64,000 nt of DNA from Sipunculus nudus (GCA_026874595.1 CM049322.1:55526386-55590385); one strand, 5' to 3'. Positions 46,437-60,597 are shown, numbered from the stretch's first letter. The notes: generated by a model from the sequence alone, not told the origin. Program-made: numbers and translations.

Positions 46437-47357
46437 CTAACTTTCTTGTCCTGGTGTCGACGTTAGTTGTGGATTGGTCTGCATGGCCTCTGAAAATAGC
46501 TTTGGCGGATTTTGTTGTAACACCTGCACCCATGAATAAAATTTACCGCTGCTGTTGAATTTATGAACTTTTGACCCGTGATCCCTAACACACACCTTTC
46601 CATCATGTGTCCAACAGTCTGTTATAAGTTGCTCTCTTTTCATTCCGAGAGCAGTGTGTAGCATTCCTACTCTGGCTCGAGTGAGGTCTTCGTTGATGTA
46701 AATCCCCCTAGACTCCTCACCTGCCATTTTCAGATGGGATTTCCTTTTAAGTAGAGCTACCTTTGTTTTGTGAGACAAAAACTTTACAAGTATTGGTCTG
46801 TATTTACCTTGTGGTGCAGGTTTGCCAACTCTGTGAGAGATATCAATATCGTTGGGCTGAATGTCAACATTTAACAGTTCTCTGGCCATGTTTATAACAA
46901 GTTTAATCTTCCTCTGTTTTTTCTGCCATGTGTTTGTGATTCTGAGAGAAGTGCGTCTTGAGTATTGTTGTTGTCGGTCCAGGCCATCTTGCATTTCACT
47001 CAGTTAATTTTCTAAATTGTCCACCTTTCTTGTTAGCTCCTGTATATGGTGTCCATAACATTTCATTCTTTCCTCCACTGCTGCATCTATAATACCTATC
47101 AAAGCTGATTTAGTAGTTTCTGACTGTAAAGCTGTTTCTAAAAGATGTGTAAATTTCTGAGCCTCATCAATAACTAGTATAGGTTCTGTATCTGATTTCT
47201 TTTCCTTAGTATTTAAGCTAGTCAACAGGTATTCCTCTGATGAATCTAAATTATCCATATTGTAACGTTTTCTTTCCTGAAAACTTACAGAGCTACCTCC
47301 TGAAGAGTCACTAAGACCTCTTTTCTTTTGGGATATTTTCTGAGAAAGACCATACAT
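46437..47357 (-). pseudogene. LINE ORF1 (RNA-binding protein), one nonsense codon
   Basis: The N-terminal half is polar and ends in a probable coiled coil (EERMKCYGHHIQELTRKVDN). It is followed by an in-frame TAA at 47,004-47,006, after which the same frame continues with a QQQYSRRTSLRI segment. Next come DISHRVGKP, RPILVKFLSHKTKVALLKRK and GIYINEDLTRAR. The YSRR, HRVG and P-I-x-VKF...K motifs are those of the RRM and C-terminal domains of L1-type ORF1 proteins, which coat LINE RNA and act as nucleic-acid chaperones. Apart from the single nonsense codon the frame is intact for about 305 residues. Confidence 0.8.
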
Positions 47358-47603
47358 TTATCCTTGACCTTTTTACGTCTTTTTACATATAAACCGATTC
47401 TCGAGACCAAATATTACAATAATAAACATATGAAAGTTCGTCCCATCCAGATTTTTACCTTCCCAACAATCTATACTTCCTATCTAAACCATAATGAGTA
47501 AGTTTAGACAAACAGTAAGGAATATTTACCTCATATTAGATGTTTTTCTACGGAGCCGGTCTAAAGTGTGTGTTAATCAAATAGCGCCATCTAGTGCCAC
47601 CTT

Positions 47604-47610
47604 GTGTGTT

Positions 47611-47615
<5 letters not shown>
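47604..47615 (+). repeat. LINE target-site duplication, right
   Basis: GTGTGTTTATGT, adjoining the 5' end of the LINE; (TA)n follows immediately (to about 47,665). Confidence 0.85.

Positions 47616-47665
<50 letters not shown>
47616..47665 (+). repeat. (TA)n microsatellite between LINE and unit D
   Basis: A pure TA run directly after the right target-site duplication. Confidence 0.95.
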
Positions 47666-47668
<3 letters not shown>

Positions 47669-47729
47669 CGTTTTAGCCACGAAGCTGTGCACGTACACGG
47701 TCAAGGATCACAATAATGACGGAGACCAG

Positions 47730-47737
47730 TATATAAG
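47730..47737 (+). promoter_or_regulatory. TATATAAG box at the start of unit D
   Basis: This is the third copy of the TATA-like box preceding the unit-start block. It lies between the (TA)n tract that follows the LINE and base 47,758. Confidence 0.35.
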
Positions 47738-50136
47738 ACACACCTTTTTATTTATTGTGTTTATGCTCTGTAACACAATCCTATCCGATCCCTTGCACTC
47801 TGAAGTAAGCAAGGTATTTTGTGCAACCTCGTGCTCCTTGGACGAATCACGTTCACCAGCCGGTCAAAATCGAGCACCCCCTCGCAGCCAAGTGAAAAAT
47901 ATGAGATGCATCGTCAAAATATTTGACAGTAAAGGGAAGCCTGAAAATAGTATGGTCATATATTTTTTTCCGCAGGTGTCTACGTGATCGTAATTAATAC
48001 TATTTTTTTTATTATTTTTTATTCAATAATCTTTTATAAATCCATATAACTGGTAAATGATTATATTTTTGATAAACAAATACAAATAAACACGTTGAGT
48101 GTGTATGTGCATTTCGTGTGTTAATTATTTATGAGAATGCTATCCAAAATAATTAAAAGAGACACGCTATATATTATGAATAAACATAAAGGGTTTACCA
48201 TTTAGATTACCTTTTCACACTGATAAGTAACATGACCAGTACAGGTATAAGTGGTATTTAAGTCATTAATCTTACTCATCTTACTCATTCAGCACTTGAA
48301 TTATGTCTTGATATAATTAAATGTATACAAAATGCTCAGTTTCTTGACAAAATTATGCCTGCTACCTATATAGTAATTGCGCAAATGGTTAATTAGACAT
48401 TGAAGCATTCTTAAGTATTTCATTTTACCGAGATATTCATTTACTCTAAAAGAACAAATCCAAGTTAGCCCAAATCGGTATCAACATCAAAGATAAGCTG
48501 ATGCGTTTGATGAAAATATGTTTGTATCAGGTTTCAGAAAACCAGTCCATGTATTGCAAAAAAAAATAATAAAAACCGATTCAAAGCAGATCCGTCTGGG
48601 ACGGAATAGGAATGCTCTATGACTTCTCTTAACAATACATGTAGATATATAATGAGGTTAATGGACATATCGTGTTTTAAGGGCAAATGTCAATTGACAG
48701 TTAACTGCAGGCTGGCTCTTTTGAAAAAAATATATTCCCTCCATGTCGGCATCTAGGTCAAAATCTATTTATGTGGCTGAGCCAGAAAGGTAATCCCTGT
48801 GACTGATAACAGTATGTGCCGACAACTGTTGTTAGCAAATTCACTGTAGCTGCTTTCTAAACAAACATCAGGTTTCCACATATACATGATGATAACGCAA
48901 CGTTAAAGCATGATGACTAAGCAATAACTTTCTATGAATGGATTACTGCTTTGGGTAAAACATGTTTGCTAAGAATAAGCAAGAAGCACTAACTGTACAG
49001 TAAATGGAATACACTACGTTATGCAAGAGCTCCTGTTTTGAGAGAAAGATTTTCTGAGATTTCCTTTTATTACAAGTTCCCAGAGTCCTCTATCTGTGAT
49101 GCTCTGAGAGGTATTTACTTGAATTTTTTTTTTTTTTGATATCTGGGGCAGAATTAAGACTACGCTACATGAGTAGGACTTCACTACGAGTTTGTGTGTC
49201 CCTTGAGCTTCACCTGTGCTGATTGCAAAACCCATATTTGAAGAAAATACGTAAACGTTCCCTTTTTCCGGCAAGCTTTCGTTCCCTTTAACGCTCGATC
49301 AACCATATCCGACAGTGAAGAGGTTTCTAGAATCTATGGTAGGACTTTGAGCACCAAAGGTTTGTTCATATGATTTCGGTGGAAAAATAACAAATAAGAA
49401 CTGTAGGTGTTCTAGCCAAATAAAAACGGCTACAAACCTCAAAAACTAAACCATAAACCTGGTTGAAAACACTTTACATTCATAATGGAAATACTACATC
49501 TGTTTTGTACGGGGGTCATGATTACGAATTTATTGTTCCATATTCTTTAATATATTTTTTTTTTTTGATAAAATGCGATCTCTTGCTTACATGAGTTGGA
49601 GATGTCTCAATGCGTTTCAAGAGGATATAAAATTGACTGCGCAGTGAACCGTTAAAATAATCACTATAATTTGAGGCGTAAATTTACATAGACCGGTTGT
49701 AAAATGAATATTTAAAATGCTTTACAGTAATTTCAATTATGTACAGAATAATGGCTTTTTGTTTGCAATAGACTGTTGCGGTCGTCACTGTTGCACATTC
49801 TCCAGTCTTCTCTTTCTATTATGTTCGGAATTAATGACACATATACACACACATATACATTGCATTATCATGATTAAACCGGACGGATGGTCTGTATGTC
49901 ATTGAAAAAAAAGTAACAATAAAAAACAAATGATTGGTAAAATAGAAGCACACATCCACTTACCAGATGTGTACAGTTGGTTTTCAACTCAACAATTGTT
50001 CCGTACCTGCATATTCTGTTCTAAAACGCACCTTACTATTGATGCAATGAAGCATCAGCCCGTAATCTATATGTTTTCATTATATTAGTAACATAAACAG
50101 TGTTTTTTGCGTACATTATATCCTACGCAGGCGCAT

Positions 50137-50250
50137 ATGTACCAAGTTAGAATTGTCATGTTGTTGCTGGTGGGCGTCTTTCCCAACGCTGATATCACAA
50201 TTATGAGGGTACATAAAATTGAAAGAGTATTTTGCTGCTGCCAGTTCTGA
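50137..50250 (+). CDS. 37-codon ORF with hydrophobic N-terminus, unit D copy
   Basis: This is the unit D counterpart of the ORF at 2,380-2,493, with no difference seen across the coding stretch. Identity between two copies this similar overall is weak evidence of constraint, because the surrounding non-coding DNA is equally conserved. Confidence 0.25.
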   Translation: MYQVRIVMLLLVGVFPNADITIMRVHKIERVFCCCQF

Positions 50251-52363
50251 ATAATAACAATTATAGACCTTATTGAAAAGTAAAATCAGAGCAAGCAATC
50301 GTACCTCACATTCAGACATAACCGTGGCTTTACTTCATGATATATTGATTAACAGCCCCAGATAATAAATGTGAAATGCAACTTTTCTATGTTCGCTTGC
50401 CAAATTAAATGTGAAAAGTTACCCTTGTAGGCCGAATGATAGTTTATTAGAATGAAGGTAACTATATGAATTAAACAAAATTAGCCTATATGAATATAAG
50501 CCTATGACAGGCTATGTCACCGCATGGCTATGACACGGCAAGGCAACACCATCAGCACCATACGCGGGGTGAAGTCAGATGATGTTGGTCACCTAACAAA
50601 CAAAATACTGTACATTTCAGTGTCTCTACTCAGAATTTATTTCGTTTGTGTCTATTCTTACTTCAAACTTCCGCTCTCCGTGGTCTGTTTGATTTTTAAT
50701 GATGTTAGTTTAAAAATCATGCATAAGTGTGACGAATGAAAGCGACGTAAACATAAATTACAATAAAACATTTCGATAAACACGGAAACGATTGTTGGAT
50801 AAAGAGAAAAATTGTATCAGGTTTAGCCTAATCGAAAAAGGTTTACAACGCCTATACAAACTACTGATACCGATAGTTATAAAAATAAAAATAATCTGAT
50901 TATTGAACACATTTAGCATCAGAATGTAAAAAAATCACAATTCGCACATTAAGACATACGTAAGAAAGCCGATATGCCGAATGGTTTTCGAAATGTTGTC
51001 GTGTCATTAGCCATGATAAGGCCTATTAGTAAACTAGTATAGCTGGCATCACAAGACACACGACTGGATCTGTCTACGTTTTATCGGATTGGGTTGAGTT
51101 TGGTCAAAATAAATACTCAATAGGCCTATCAATAATATAATTACATATGCATAAAATGTAAGGTTTACAGAAGAAGCCTACATCACAAACACAGGCTTGT
51201 GTTTCAAGGCATGTGCCGGTTCAATGCTGCATTGACCCTGTCGCATCGTCCTACAGTCGATGCTGACGTTGCTACAGATGTCTCTTTTATTGTATGCACC
51301 AGTCTTACATGTGTATGTTCAGTGCTAGCATTCTCTGTTGATATGGCGGCATAGCCCGGCCCACGCGTGGGGTCTGACGTGTAAACAGCGTTCATGCTAG
51401 TCTGGGGTCTTCTCGCCTGGCCGAGCCGGGCCGGCCCACGTGTGAACCCTGATAAGTAGAAATACAGCGTTCTTTGTTCATGATGTTTCCTGTAACGTGT
51501 GTATTGTTTGGTTCTTTAGATTGTTAGGGAAATGGAAAGTTCTCGGCTTGAGGTGAAAAGTTATAAATAAGGAAAAATACTCCTGCGGACACGGAAGAGT
51601 GTTGGTCAGTTTGTGGGACCTTTTCCGATACATGCATCAGTTATAGATCTTCTTCAAAATTTATAACGGTTTTTATATAGTCTTCAGTTTGTCTTTCGGA
51701 TCACTGCCAGGATATCACTTTTGGAATACAGTAGATTGATTTTGTGATTACGTCGGTCTGTTATTCTCTGAGAAGATTTGTGTGAACTGTTTATCCGACG
51801 TATACATTTTAAAGGGCTATTAGCCGTGACAGTGGTGGTATCCAGGTACTGTACACTTTGTTTATAATAATGTGAAACTGTATTGATTTTCTGTTGTACT
51901 GTCGTTATAATGTGTAATTCTATTGATTTAGTGTATTGCAATATAAGGGTTGTTATAAGAATAGATTATAATTATTTGTTGACAAAAAACACCGACTTCT
52001 GTATTCATTCCCCTAGACATTTCACGCTGCCTAGTGTTAGAGAATCTGATTTTTATCTCCATAACAAATATAGGCTCGTAACGAATACGTGATCTGGGTT
52101 CCGTAACAACTTAAGTTTATATGAAACATCTAATGCAAATACACAGAAACCCAAGTTATTCGTTCAATTCAGTGATGGCTAGATAAACACCCTTTTATAT
52201 AAAAAGAGTAGTTTTATTATTATTATTTTTTGTTTTTGCTTTTAAATTTTTATTACAGGTCTATATATGTTCCACCTGTGTTATAGAAGATATCTAGGAT
52301 ATATTGGATGAACAGCAGGCTTATATATGAGCTTTCCCGTACATCCCGTACTAAAGCTCTTTG

Positions 52364-52406
<43 letters not shown>

Positions 52407-54626
52407 GTATATTACAGAAAGGGTTTGATTGCCATTCCAGGATCAAAGTGCTTGATACATAAAGTAGAGCTGCTATAAGTTCATAAAAATGCATCAATGT
52501 AATAATGTCATCAGGTGACTGAATGGGGTTGGTTTGTGTTTGTTCATGTATGGGTGCGTGTGCGAGATTATTTACGGTTGGCTGGTTTATTGCTGTATGA
52601 TGCCTGCAAGTGTTAAGGTATTCACTTCGTTTATTAAGGAGTGGCGTTCTTTTGTACGTTATGATTTGTAGCTTTTCTTTTTCGCATAGGTTACACCTGT
52701 TATTCATTGTTGTTGTAGTTGGCTGAGCTATAATAGACCATGTGATACAGTGTGTTTGAGCAAGGGTGATTAACGCTGTGACTGATATTAAGTAGGTTCA
52801 GTCAGTGAACTGTTTTTTTTAGTGTTTTTTTCGACAATTCACTGTAGCTGTTGTCCTGCACACAGCGGGTATCAATATACACAACGCAGCTTTAACGAGT
52901 GGTAGACTTAGTAATAACGTTCAATGAACAAGTGGATTGTCGCTTTGTGTAACACATGTCTGCTATGAAAGAACACTAACCACCAAATGTACAGTATACA
53001 CATAACACTAGGTTATGTTTTGGTTTCTGTATCGCGAAGAAAAATGCCTGGGATTTTCGTTTCATCTCAACGTGGGTGTCCTCAACCTCAAACGGTTGAG
53101 AGGTGTTTGACAGAAATAAAATTGTAGAAAAGCAGGATTATAGCGTCGATTCTAAGTCGGACTTCTACGCTAGTTTGTTTGTTCCCTGGGCTTAACCTGC
53201 CTTGTTTGCAAAACAGATATTTTCCGAAAATGAATAGACGCTCCCTTTCCCGACTGACTAGCGTTTATGTCATCGTGGGATCTTCCACATTCGACATTGG
53301 TGAAGATTTTAGATTATCATTAGACCTTCGATCAGCGTGAATTTGTATTATATTCCGGATGAAACATATCAAGGCTAAGTGTAGGTGTCATAGAAAAATA
53401 ATAAAATTATAAACCTAAGGAACCCAAACATAGGACCATGTGGATGAATTGAAAACATTAAATTTGTATGGAATATTGACATCTGTTTTATAAGATGGTC
53501 ATGGTTATGGACTTGCTGTTTATATTATTCCGTTTTTATTAATATACCTATTTTTGTTAAAAATCTGATCTCTATGTGTTTACATGAGATAGTGATGTCT
53601 CAATGCGTTTCAGAAGTGTATAAAACATCGAGATCGCGAAGGAAAGAGGTATGACAGTCATCATAAATTTAAGCATAAACTTGTATTAAACAGAGGTTAT
53701 TAACTACTGAGTTACAAAAAAGTCTGGTTGCGGGTGGTATAACAAAATATTACACGGACTAACATGTGACAATATGTAGGATGTAGGTCATACAGTACAC
53801 ATTCAGAAACAAGAAAAGCAAAGAAGAAAGAGCTCTTGAGTTGTGTAATAGTCCCGAAATTGATATAATCCATTCAATAATTTAATAAAAAAATATTATT
53901 GTTTAAAGGGGTAAAATGACAAGAAAACAATTGTATCATTATTCCTGTAATGTGAAATATATGAAATAGTCATTTGTAACAGAACCAAAGAATGTTCGTC
54001 ATAGAATATTTATGCATATGGCAACATACACATTAGCAGAAGCAAGTACTTTCATTGTAAATTTAGTATAAGTATTTTGTCTATTGCTTTACTTGTATAA
54101 TGATGAAAAATATTATGTGTATGATGCCAATGATGCAAAATTAATAAATATATGACATTTAAGTTCTAAGTCAGGAAAAAAAAAAAACGCTCTTGAAATG
54201 GAAAAGAATAAACTTATTAGTAATCTCACTGTGCATAAAGCAATTAGGAACAACTTAATATAAAATTAAATGAAATACACCACATACAAGCATAGAGATA
54301 TGTTTTGCTTTCGCGATTTACACGGCATGTAGAAGGAGAAAGGGGCATACGACTTTTCTATATTTAGAAAAAAAATTACTTTAGACGAACACCACATTAA
54401 AACACAGGGAAATGAATTTATGGAAAAGAAAATTTAAATGATTGCAACAACTACATTTGATTTTTCTACAGTCATGCAATCTCAAATGTATAAATAGGGA
54501 TAAACTGGCTATGATTTCCTAAAATTTCGAAAAATTTAAAATTTACAGGAAAATAGCTCGAGCAAATTTTTTTTCAAGGAGCGTTTCAAAGCACTAATAG
54601 ACCCAATGGAGATGTATTTAACGAAT

Positions 54627-54676
54627 ATAGACCAGTCCTATGAAAAGAAACGTTCTTTCTCATGAGACTGGTCTAT
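54627..54676. repeat. 50-base near-perfect palindrome, unit D copy
   Basis: Same sequence and symmetry as the element at 6,891-6,940. Confidence 0.85.
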
Positions 54677-56751
54677 GTGTAAAAAGACTCGCAGTATTTA
54701 CGCCACTTAAAAAAAACAACAAACTTTAATTACTTGTTGACTATGAACAAGAAATATCAAATACAACCTCTTATAGTAACAAACCTCTTGTTAAACGGCC
54801 CAATTCACATTGACCAATCTGGTTTTGTCCCGGAAACATATTTAGGTAAAACCCCTGTAAAATAGGGATGTTCTGAATATAACAATATTAAATAAATCAT
54901 TAAATAACGATTTTTACAGAAAACATTGGAAATGGTTAAATAAATATATTTTTAACGATTTAAAATGTTTTATAGTGATTTAATTTGTATGGAGAAGAAT
55001 GTGTATGTGTTTACAAGCGAACGTGGGGGTCATCAAGATTTCACATGCTTCCTTATGTGTTATATCTTATGGGAGGAATAAAGGAGCTTGCTTCTGGATT
55101 TACATGATGTATAAACGTTATAAATGACGAAAACATACCACTTTACTACATGGTATGACATTAAAAACAGAACACTTTATTTAGATTATCATTATGACAC
55201 ATTTCTCTCCATGGTTTTAATAGAACACAATTGATTTATATAGAACATACCAAGCCAATAGAAATCCCTCCTCTTACTGCAGAGTACTATGACTTGTTAA
55301 ATATAAACCTATTGAAATAAAAGATATTTTTTTTTACAAATTATATTTTCTTACACATAATTATATAAAATGTAAGATGGGTACTATAATGATCGAATAC
55401 GCTCATACAAAAAAAAACTGGCAAGTTCATTTATAAACATAAAAAAAAACTACTGCCTTTTCTGAGCAAACCATCTTTCACAAACAAATCTTGTCAGGGC
55501 AACGGAAAAAAGCTACAAATCAAGCTATGCTTTTCGGAATAGGCATGCATTCTTTACTTACCGAATCGTTACAGCACATTATGTACATGCAAAACATGTA
55601 AAATAAGGATTTCGTGTTTAAAATATTTCAACGGTTATTAAAACGGTTATGTATTTAATGTAGGCGTGGCCTTCTTTCACAAAATTTGTATGGTGTGGCC
55701 TAAGAACATGTAAAGTGATACCAACACCCGGCGTGAAGGGATGAGTGGAGATCATAAGGTACTAACCAGTGAGTGCAGTTGGTTTGTTGAACATCTTAAT
55801 CACAAAAAAACACTCAGCTACAGGCTGGACGAACAGTGGTTCGTAGCAATGGGAATTTGCGATGGTGACAGTACATGTATATGTGTTAATGGCTTTGTCT
55901 TTATTTTATATTAAAGCATATTATTTATAACTATTTGTACCCCTACTTACATAAAGGTGCAAGGATGCAGATAAGCTTGTGTAATGATGCGTATACATTT
56001 GTGTATAAATGAGTGATGCGGTTTAACCGACTGTTCCCCAATATACCATGACAATGCCCTGTATACTGAGACAGAGTGTTTGCAAGTGTTGCTGTAAAGA
56101 CACATCGAGGCGTAACATAAAAAAAGAAATAAGAAATAAGCATAGTAAACTAGTCACGTTGAGGCGAACCTTTTCTTAATGTCATAAATAGTTTCACTGC
56201 ATCGTGCTTTCATGAATTTTAGTTTTATTGTGTCCTAAGAGAAGGACCGTTGATAACAATTCTAGAAGTATGTTGTAGCTATGAAACATGCCTATTGTAG
56301 GGGCAGGAGTTTGTTAATTGAATTAGGCAAACCAAGACTGGTAACCCTGTTAGAATTATTTTCCAAAGACACCGGATCTAAGTACCCTATGGTCCCTTTA
56401 TATAAATTGTATTTGTGTATAATAAAATAAACAGGTGTATTTTCTGCAGGTTTGTTTTGTTGTATTTTTTGCGTAACGTCTGAACTGGCAAATTAAGCCA
56501 GAAATGTGTACCAAAGAACGTAGGTTTTAAGAACTGATGGGTCATATCAATACATAAAACCACAAACTATATGCACAGAGTTGGTTTTGAAAACAATAAT
56601 TACTGTGTGCCGACATGGTCTGTACTAAAAACAGAAATAATTATTGACAAAACGGCACCGCGAAAGCACCAACCCACATACCATATGTTCTTAAAATATT
56701 TGGAACACAAACAGTGTTGTTTTGCACACGATCTCTCCCACACAGGCCCAT

Positions 56752-56865
56752 ATGCTCCTAGTTATAACTGTTATAACATTGCTAGTGGGCGTCTTTTAAA
56801 AACGCTGGAATCACAATTATGAGGGCTCATTCAATTCAAGAGTATTGAGCTGCTGCCAGCTCTGA
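56752..56865 (+). pseudogene. Unit D copy of the 37-codon ORF, stop after codon 15
   Basis: It is colinear with 9,008-9,121. The codon after the hydrophobic N-terminus is TAA here and TCA in unit A, truncating the peptide to about 15 residues; the rest is otherwise preserved. Confidence 0.5.
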
Positions 56866-57823
56866 GTGTTTTGTTTAGAGATTTATGTATATGTTGAAAA
56901 TAAAATGAAGCATATATTATATGGAAACCAAACATCCGAGTATGCATTCCTGCCTTACTTCAAACTCTGGAATAACTTTGGGTTTACTTAATGATTTATC
57001 GATAGACATATCCCATATAACACAAGAAAAATGACTGTATTCAACAAACTTTAAATCGAATGTAACCTGAGACATCTTACCGTTAAAGAATAATATTGCG
57101 AGAATAACGTTACAGAAAGAATCATTATATATCACGAATACTGCTTGAGAAATAACGTTATAATATCGATTATATCTCATCGTATTAATGCCACATAACA
57201 TAACTTAATTCAATAAAGTAAGAGAGAAATGAATATATTATGTGCTTCAGGGTTTTATCCTTGAGCACCGTGTACACCGACACAGAGTTTGGTTAAATAC
57301 ATCTCTAATGTCAGTAGATTAATGAGATTGAACGGTATTTTCAACATGATGTGTTCAACGATTTGTAGGCTGATAGTTTCACAATTACAAGGGCAGCCCT
57401 TGTCTTCCGAGGCACGTGGTATCTCATTTTTCTCTCTGGTAATGGGATTTATTACATGATGGTATAAGAAGTGGTTTACAGGCTTTTACCTTGGTGAAAC
57501 ATTATCTTTTTTATCCTACTTCCCCTGGTAGTCATTCTAGGACTGTTTAATGCCTCCCGCCAAAAGCGTGAGTGTATACAGAATATCTAATTGAGCAACT
57601 ATACTGGTTATTATACGCCTATTAAGTAACTATATGCAATCAATTGCTAAAAACCTCAAACATATGCTGAAATTTGTCATTATGCTTTGATCATTTTTAA
57701 GAACATGTTTTTCTTTAAAGCTTCCCCTGTGTCTACCCTGTAATGTGGTGTCAACAAACTTTAGAACACAGAAAAACAGTACACCGAAAGGTAATCTTGT
57801 ATATAATAAAACAAAGCATAGTC

Positions 57824-58632
57824 GCTATTTTGCCGGTACAGGTAAAATAGCCTATTACACATAAATGTCAATTTTGCCAATACAATAAAGACAGAAACTG
57901 TAACTTTGATATTTTCATACATCTAATTGCTTACATTGGGCCACATATTTATTAAGAGGAGGTGTATAAGCAAGTGTTCCTGCTATTATGGTCACATCAT
58001 AAAAGTGAGAACTGACTTAATTAGGCGGATTGGTTGAGTTGTGTTATAGTGCTTACACCTTCAAGGAGGACTCTACAGTGAGAAAGGCAATGAAAAATAA
58101 AATGTTTTAACGCTTATTACCTTTTGTTTTTTTATATACATAGTCTACAACATTTTTTATGGTTTGCATAACCGGTTATATAGCCTATTGGGCTATGGTT
58201 ATGGATAGTCTATATGAATATAGTTTCGTGTATTCTCATATGCAATAAAATGATTATAAACACGCTTATTACGTCCTGTGTTTATACAGAATCTACAACA
58301 TTGGTCACAGTTTTATCTTTCCGGACACATAACACCAACTGAGACTCAAACAGCCCGCCTAATTAAGTCAGTACACCCTTTCATGATGTGACCACAGTAG
58401 CACAAACTCTTAAGTGTCTTAATAATCTTATTTTCTTAATATGAACTCACGTTTAAGGTCGTGCAAACGTCTTAATAATGCAAGGCATCCTGACATGTAA
58501 GCTTTTTTTTTAAATTTATGATACAATCAAAGTTATAGTGGGTGTCTCTATTCTACAGAAAAAATAGACATTTGTATGTAAAAGGCCATTTAACCCGTAC
58601 CGGCAATACAGCCTGCTGGACGGCAAAATAGC
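57824..58632. mobile_element. Fold-back element, unit D copy
   Basis: The same 12-bp inverted ends and pairing arms as the element at 10,131-10,939, with scattered substitutions. Confidence 0.7.
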
Positions 58633-59845
58633 CTCTGCCTAATAAAGAATTCAAGCGAAGAAAAGTTTTCTTATAATATAATAGCAGACTCATTTAATCT
58701 ATGTAGATTCGTATGTTTAGGCATTTGTATGTGTGTATATATATGTGTGTGTGTGTATAGATATATGTATGTATTTATATGCATATGTGGGTTTAAGGGT
58801 ATACAGGAAAAATATGCGAATACAGAATAATGACAAATAAGGATTTTTTTCTATGACGTTTATGTATATGTGTTTGTGAAATTAAAAAAACTTTATAACG
58901 TAATAACAATGTCAGCTAGTAAAAATTGGCCAAAACATAAAAGTAGTATCAGATATAAAAATTTCCCTAAAATATAAATAGCAGCAGGTAAGAAAATATA
59001 AGCCATAATATAAAAGCAGTTACTAAAGGAAAGCTTCTCAGGCACTTTTTTATCTAAAACCAAGTAGTCTTGTTAACGGAGTGCTGGTATTAGCCAAATA
59101 TGGCAACTCATATACTACTCTACCGGGACTTACATTACCTAACAAAAACAATGTACTGGACCTTGCATAGAGGCATTGGTCATGACAGCAAATTTTATGT
59201 GCCCTTAAGTATTTCCTTGCATTCCCATACGAGACTTGATCAGGATGGGGTTGTGAATACTGTTAAGGACAAATATGAACTATGTCTCTGGAAATATAAT
59301 CCCAAGATAAAATCAATGAATGACACAATAATACAGACTGTAACGCATACATTTAGGCCACAGTAACCTCGATTCACATTAAGAAAGAGGGCTCATCAGA
59401 CTTTTCTCAAAATAAATGTGATCGACCCAAACAATTGAAAACTAATTGCGCCCTGCTATGTACCACAGTAACTGCTGTATTCTGCCATGATTAAAAGGGC
59501 AAAGAAGTTGCATTTTCACAGCAATGCCGTTAAGGTAGCTAGATTATACATCACAGCAATCACGTTTTATGGAAACGTTTCGAGCTTTCCCGAAATGCAT
59601 TACTCAGAACTTTCAATTCCCTCGCAAAAGCTAGATCTCTCTCATTTATAACGCTCACGTTGATTAAAAAAACAAAGACTTTTTTTGCATATACATATTT
59701 CCATTATTATCATTATCCGGGTGTCCCATATATAATAATATTTAGATCAATTAACTCTTTTTCTAGACTCAACTAATAGAATGGCATAAATGGCATGAAA
59801 CAATGGCATATTACTCTCTCTCTAATAATATATGTATAAATAAAG

Positions 59846-59935
<90 letters not shown>

Positions 59936-60597
59936 TGTTTACAAGTAGAATGTATTTGACTATAGGTACACACACTCATATATCATACTATTATTCACGG
60001 GAATCTGTTTGTCTGTCTGTCCGGATTCATTCGCACGCTAGGGATCGCACGGTCGTCAAACTTCGTGGGAGGGTTCATCTTGGTCCGGGGAAGAACGAGT
60101 ATATTTTTAGCCGTTTGGTCAAGAAATGGCCTCAAAATCGATAAATATCTTATGGGTTTAATACCTGCGGTGTGCCATGGCCATTCTCACATAGTGCGCC
60201 CACGTCGTCCTGGGTCTCATCTTGCTAACCAATCAAATCAAACCTGACATAGTCTGCCAAACATTCACTACGCGTCTGCCTTTTGTAAGTAGTCCGCTAA
60301 AGTCAACACAAATGAATGTTGTTGTGGGTTGACCGCTGGGACGAATTTAGACCGGGAACATCTTACCACTGCTCATATCGGCAATATGTCCCCCAATTTT
60401 GGCACAAGTGAATCATCTTGCGGGTTAATCGTTGTGACGATTTTGGACGCGGAACATCTCACCCCTCGCCAAATCGGCAACATGTCCCGCAATTTGTGTC
60501 TGTGTATTTCAAAAGCGCACGCCATGTCAGTGCTTACTCATAATTTAAGAAAAGTGTGGATGCAGGTACTGATATGGGTACATTCTAGTATATAGAA

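Larger units (their letters stand above)
41971..47603 (-). mobile_element. Full-length, inactive L1/Tx1-like LINE
   Basis: A 5.6-kb non-LTR retrotransposon in reverse orientation. Read on the minus strand it has a 5' UTR (about 47,603-47,358), ORF1 (47,357-46,437), a spacer of about 0.5 kb, ORF2 (about 45,923-42,285), a 3' UTR and a short poly-A tail (the T run from 41,971). It is flanked by perfect 12-bp duplications, GTGTGTTTATGT, at 41,959-41,970 and 47,604-47,615. ORF2 carries endonuclease, reverse transcriptase and a C-terminal CCHC, in the order of the L1 superfamily. Several nonsense codons and frameshifts show it is dead. It inserted at the GTTTATGT point of a module also seen intact at about 13,945 and 61,632. 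Confidence 0.9.

Noticed and set aside
43289-47006. All four in-frame nonsense codons of the LINE are TAA, hinting at codon reassignment
   Set aside because: Several frameshifts are also present, TAA is the commonest stop in such AT-rich DNA, and the expected residues at these places are not consistently one amino acid. Ordinary decay explains it.
46323-47564. Inverted 12-base pair CGGAGCCGGTCT (47,552-47,563) and AGACCGGCTCCG (46,323-46,334) within the LINE, with a related motif at about 40,415
   Set aside because: It is isolated, with no extended arms or target duplications; more likely chance or a short LINE-internal motif.
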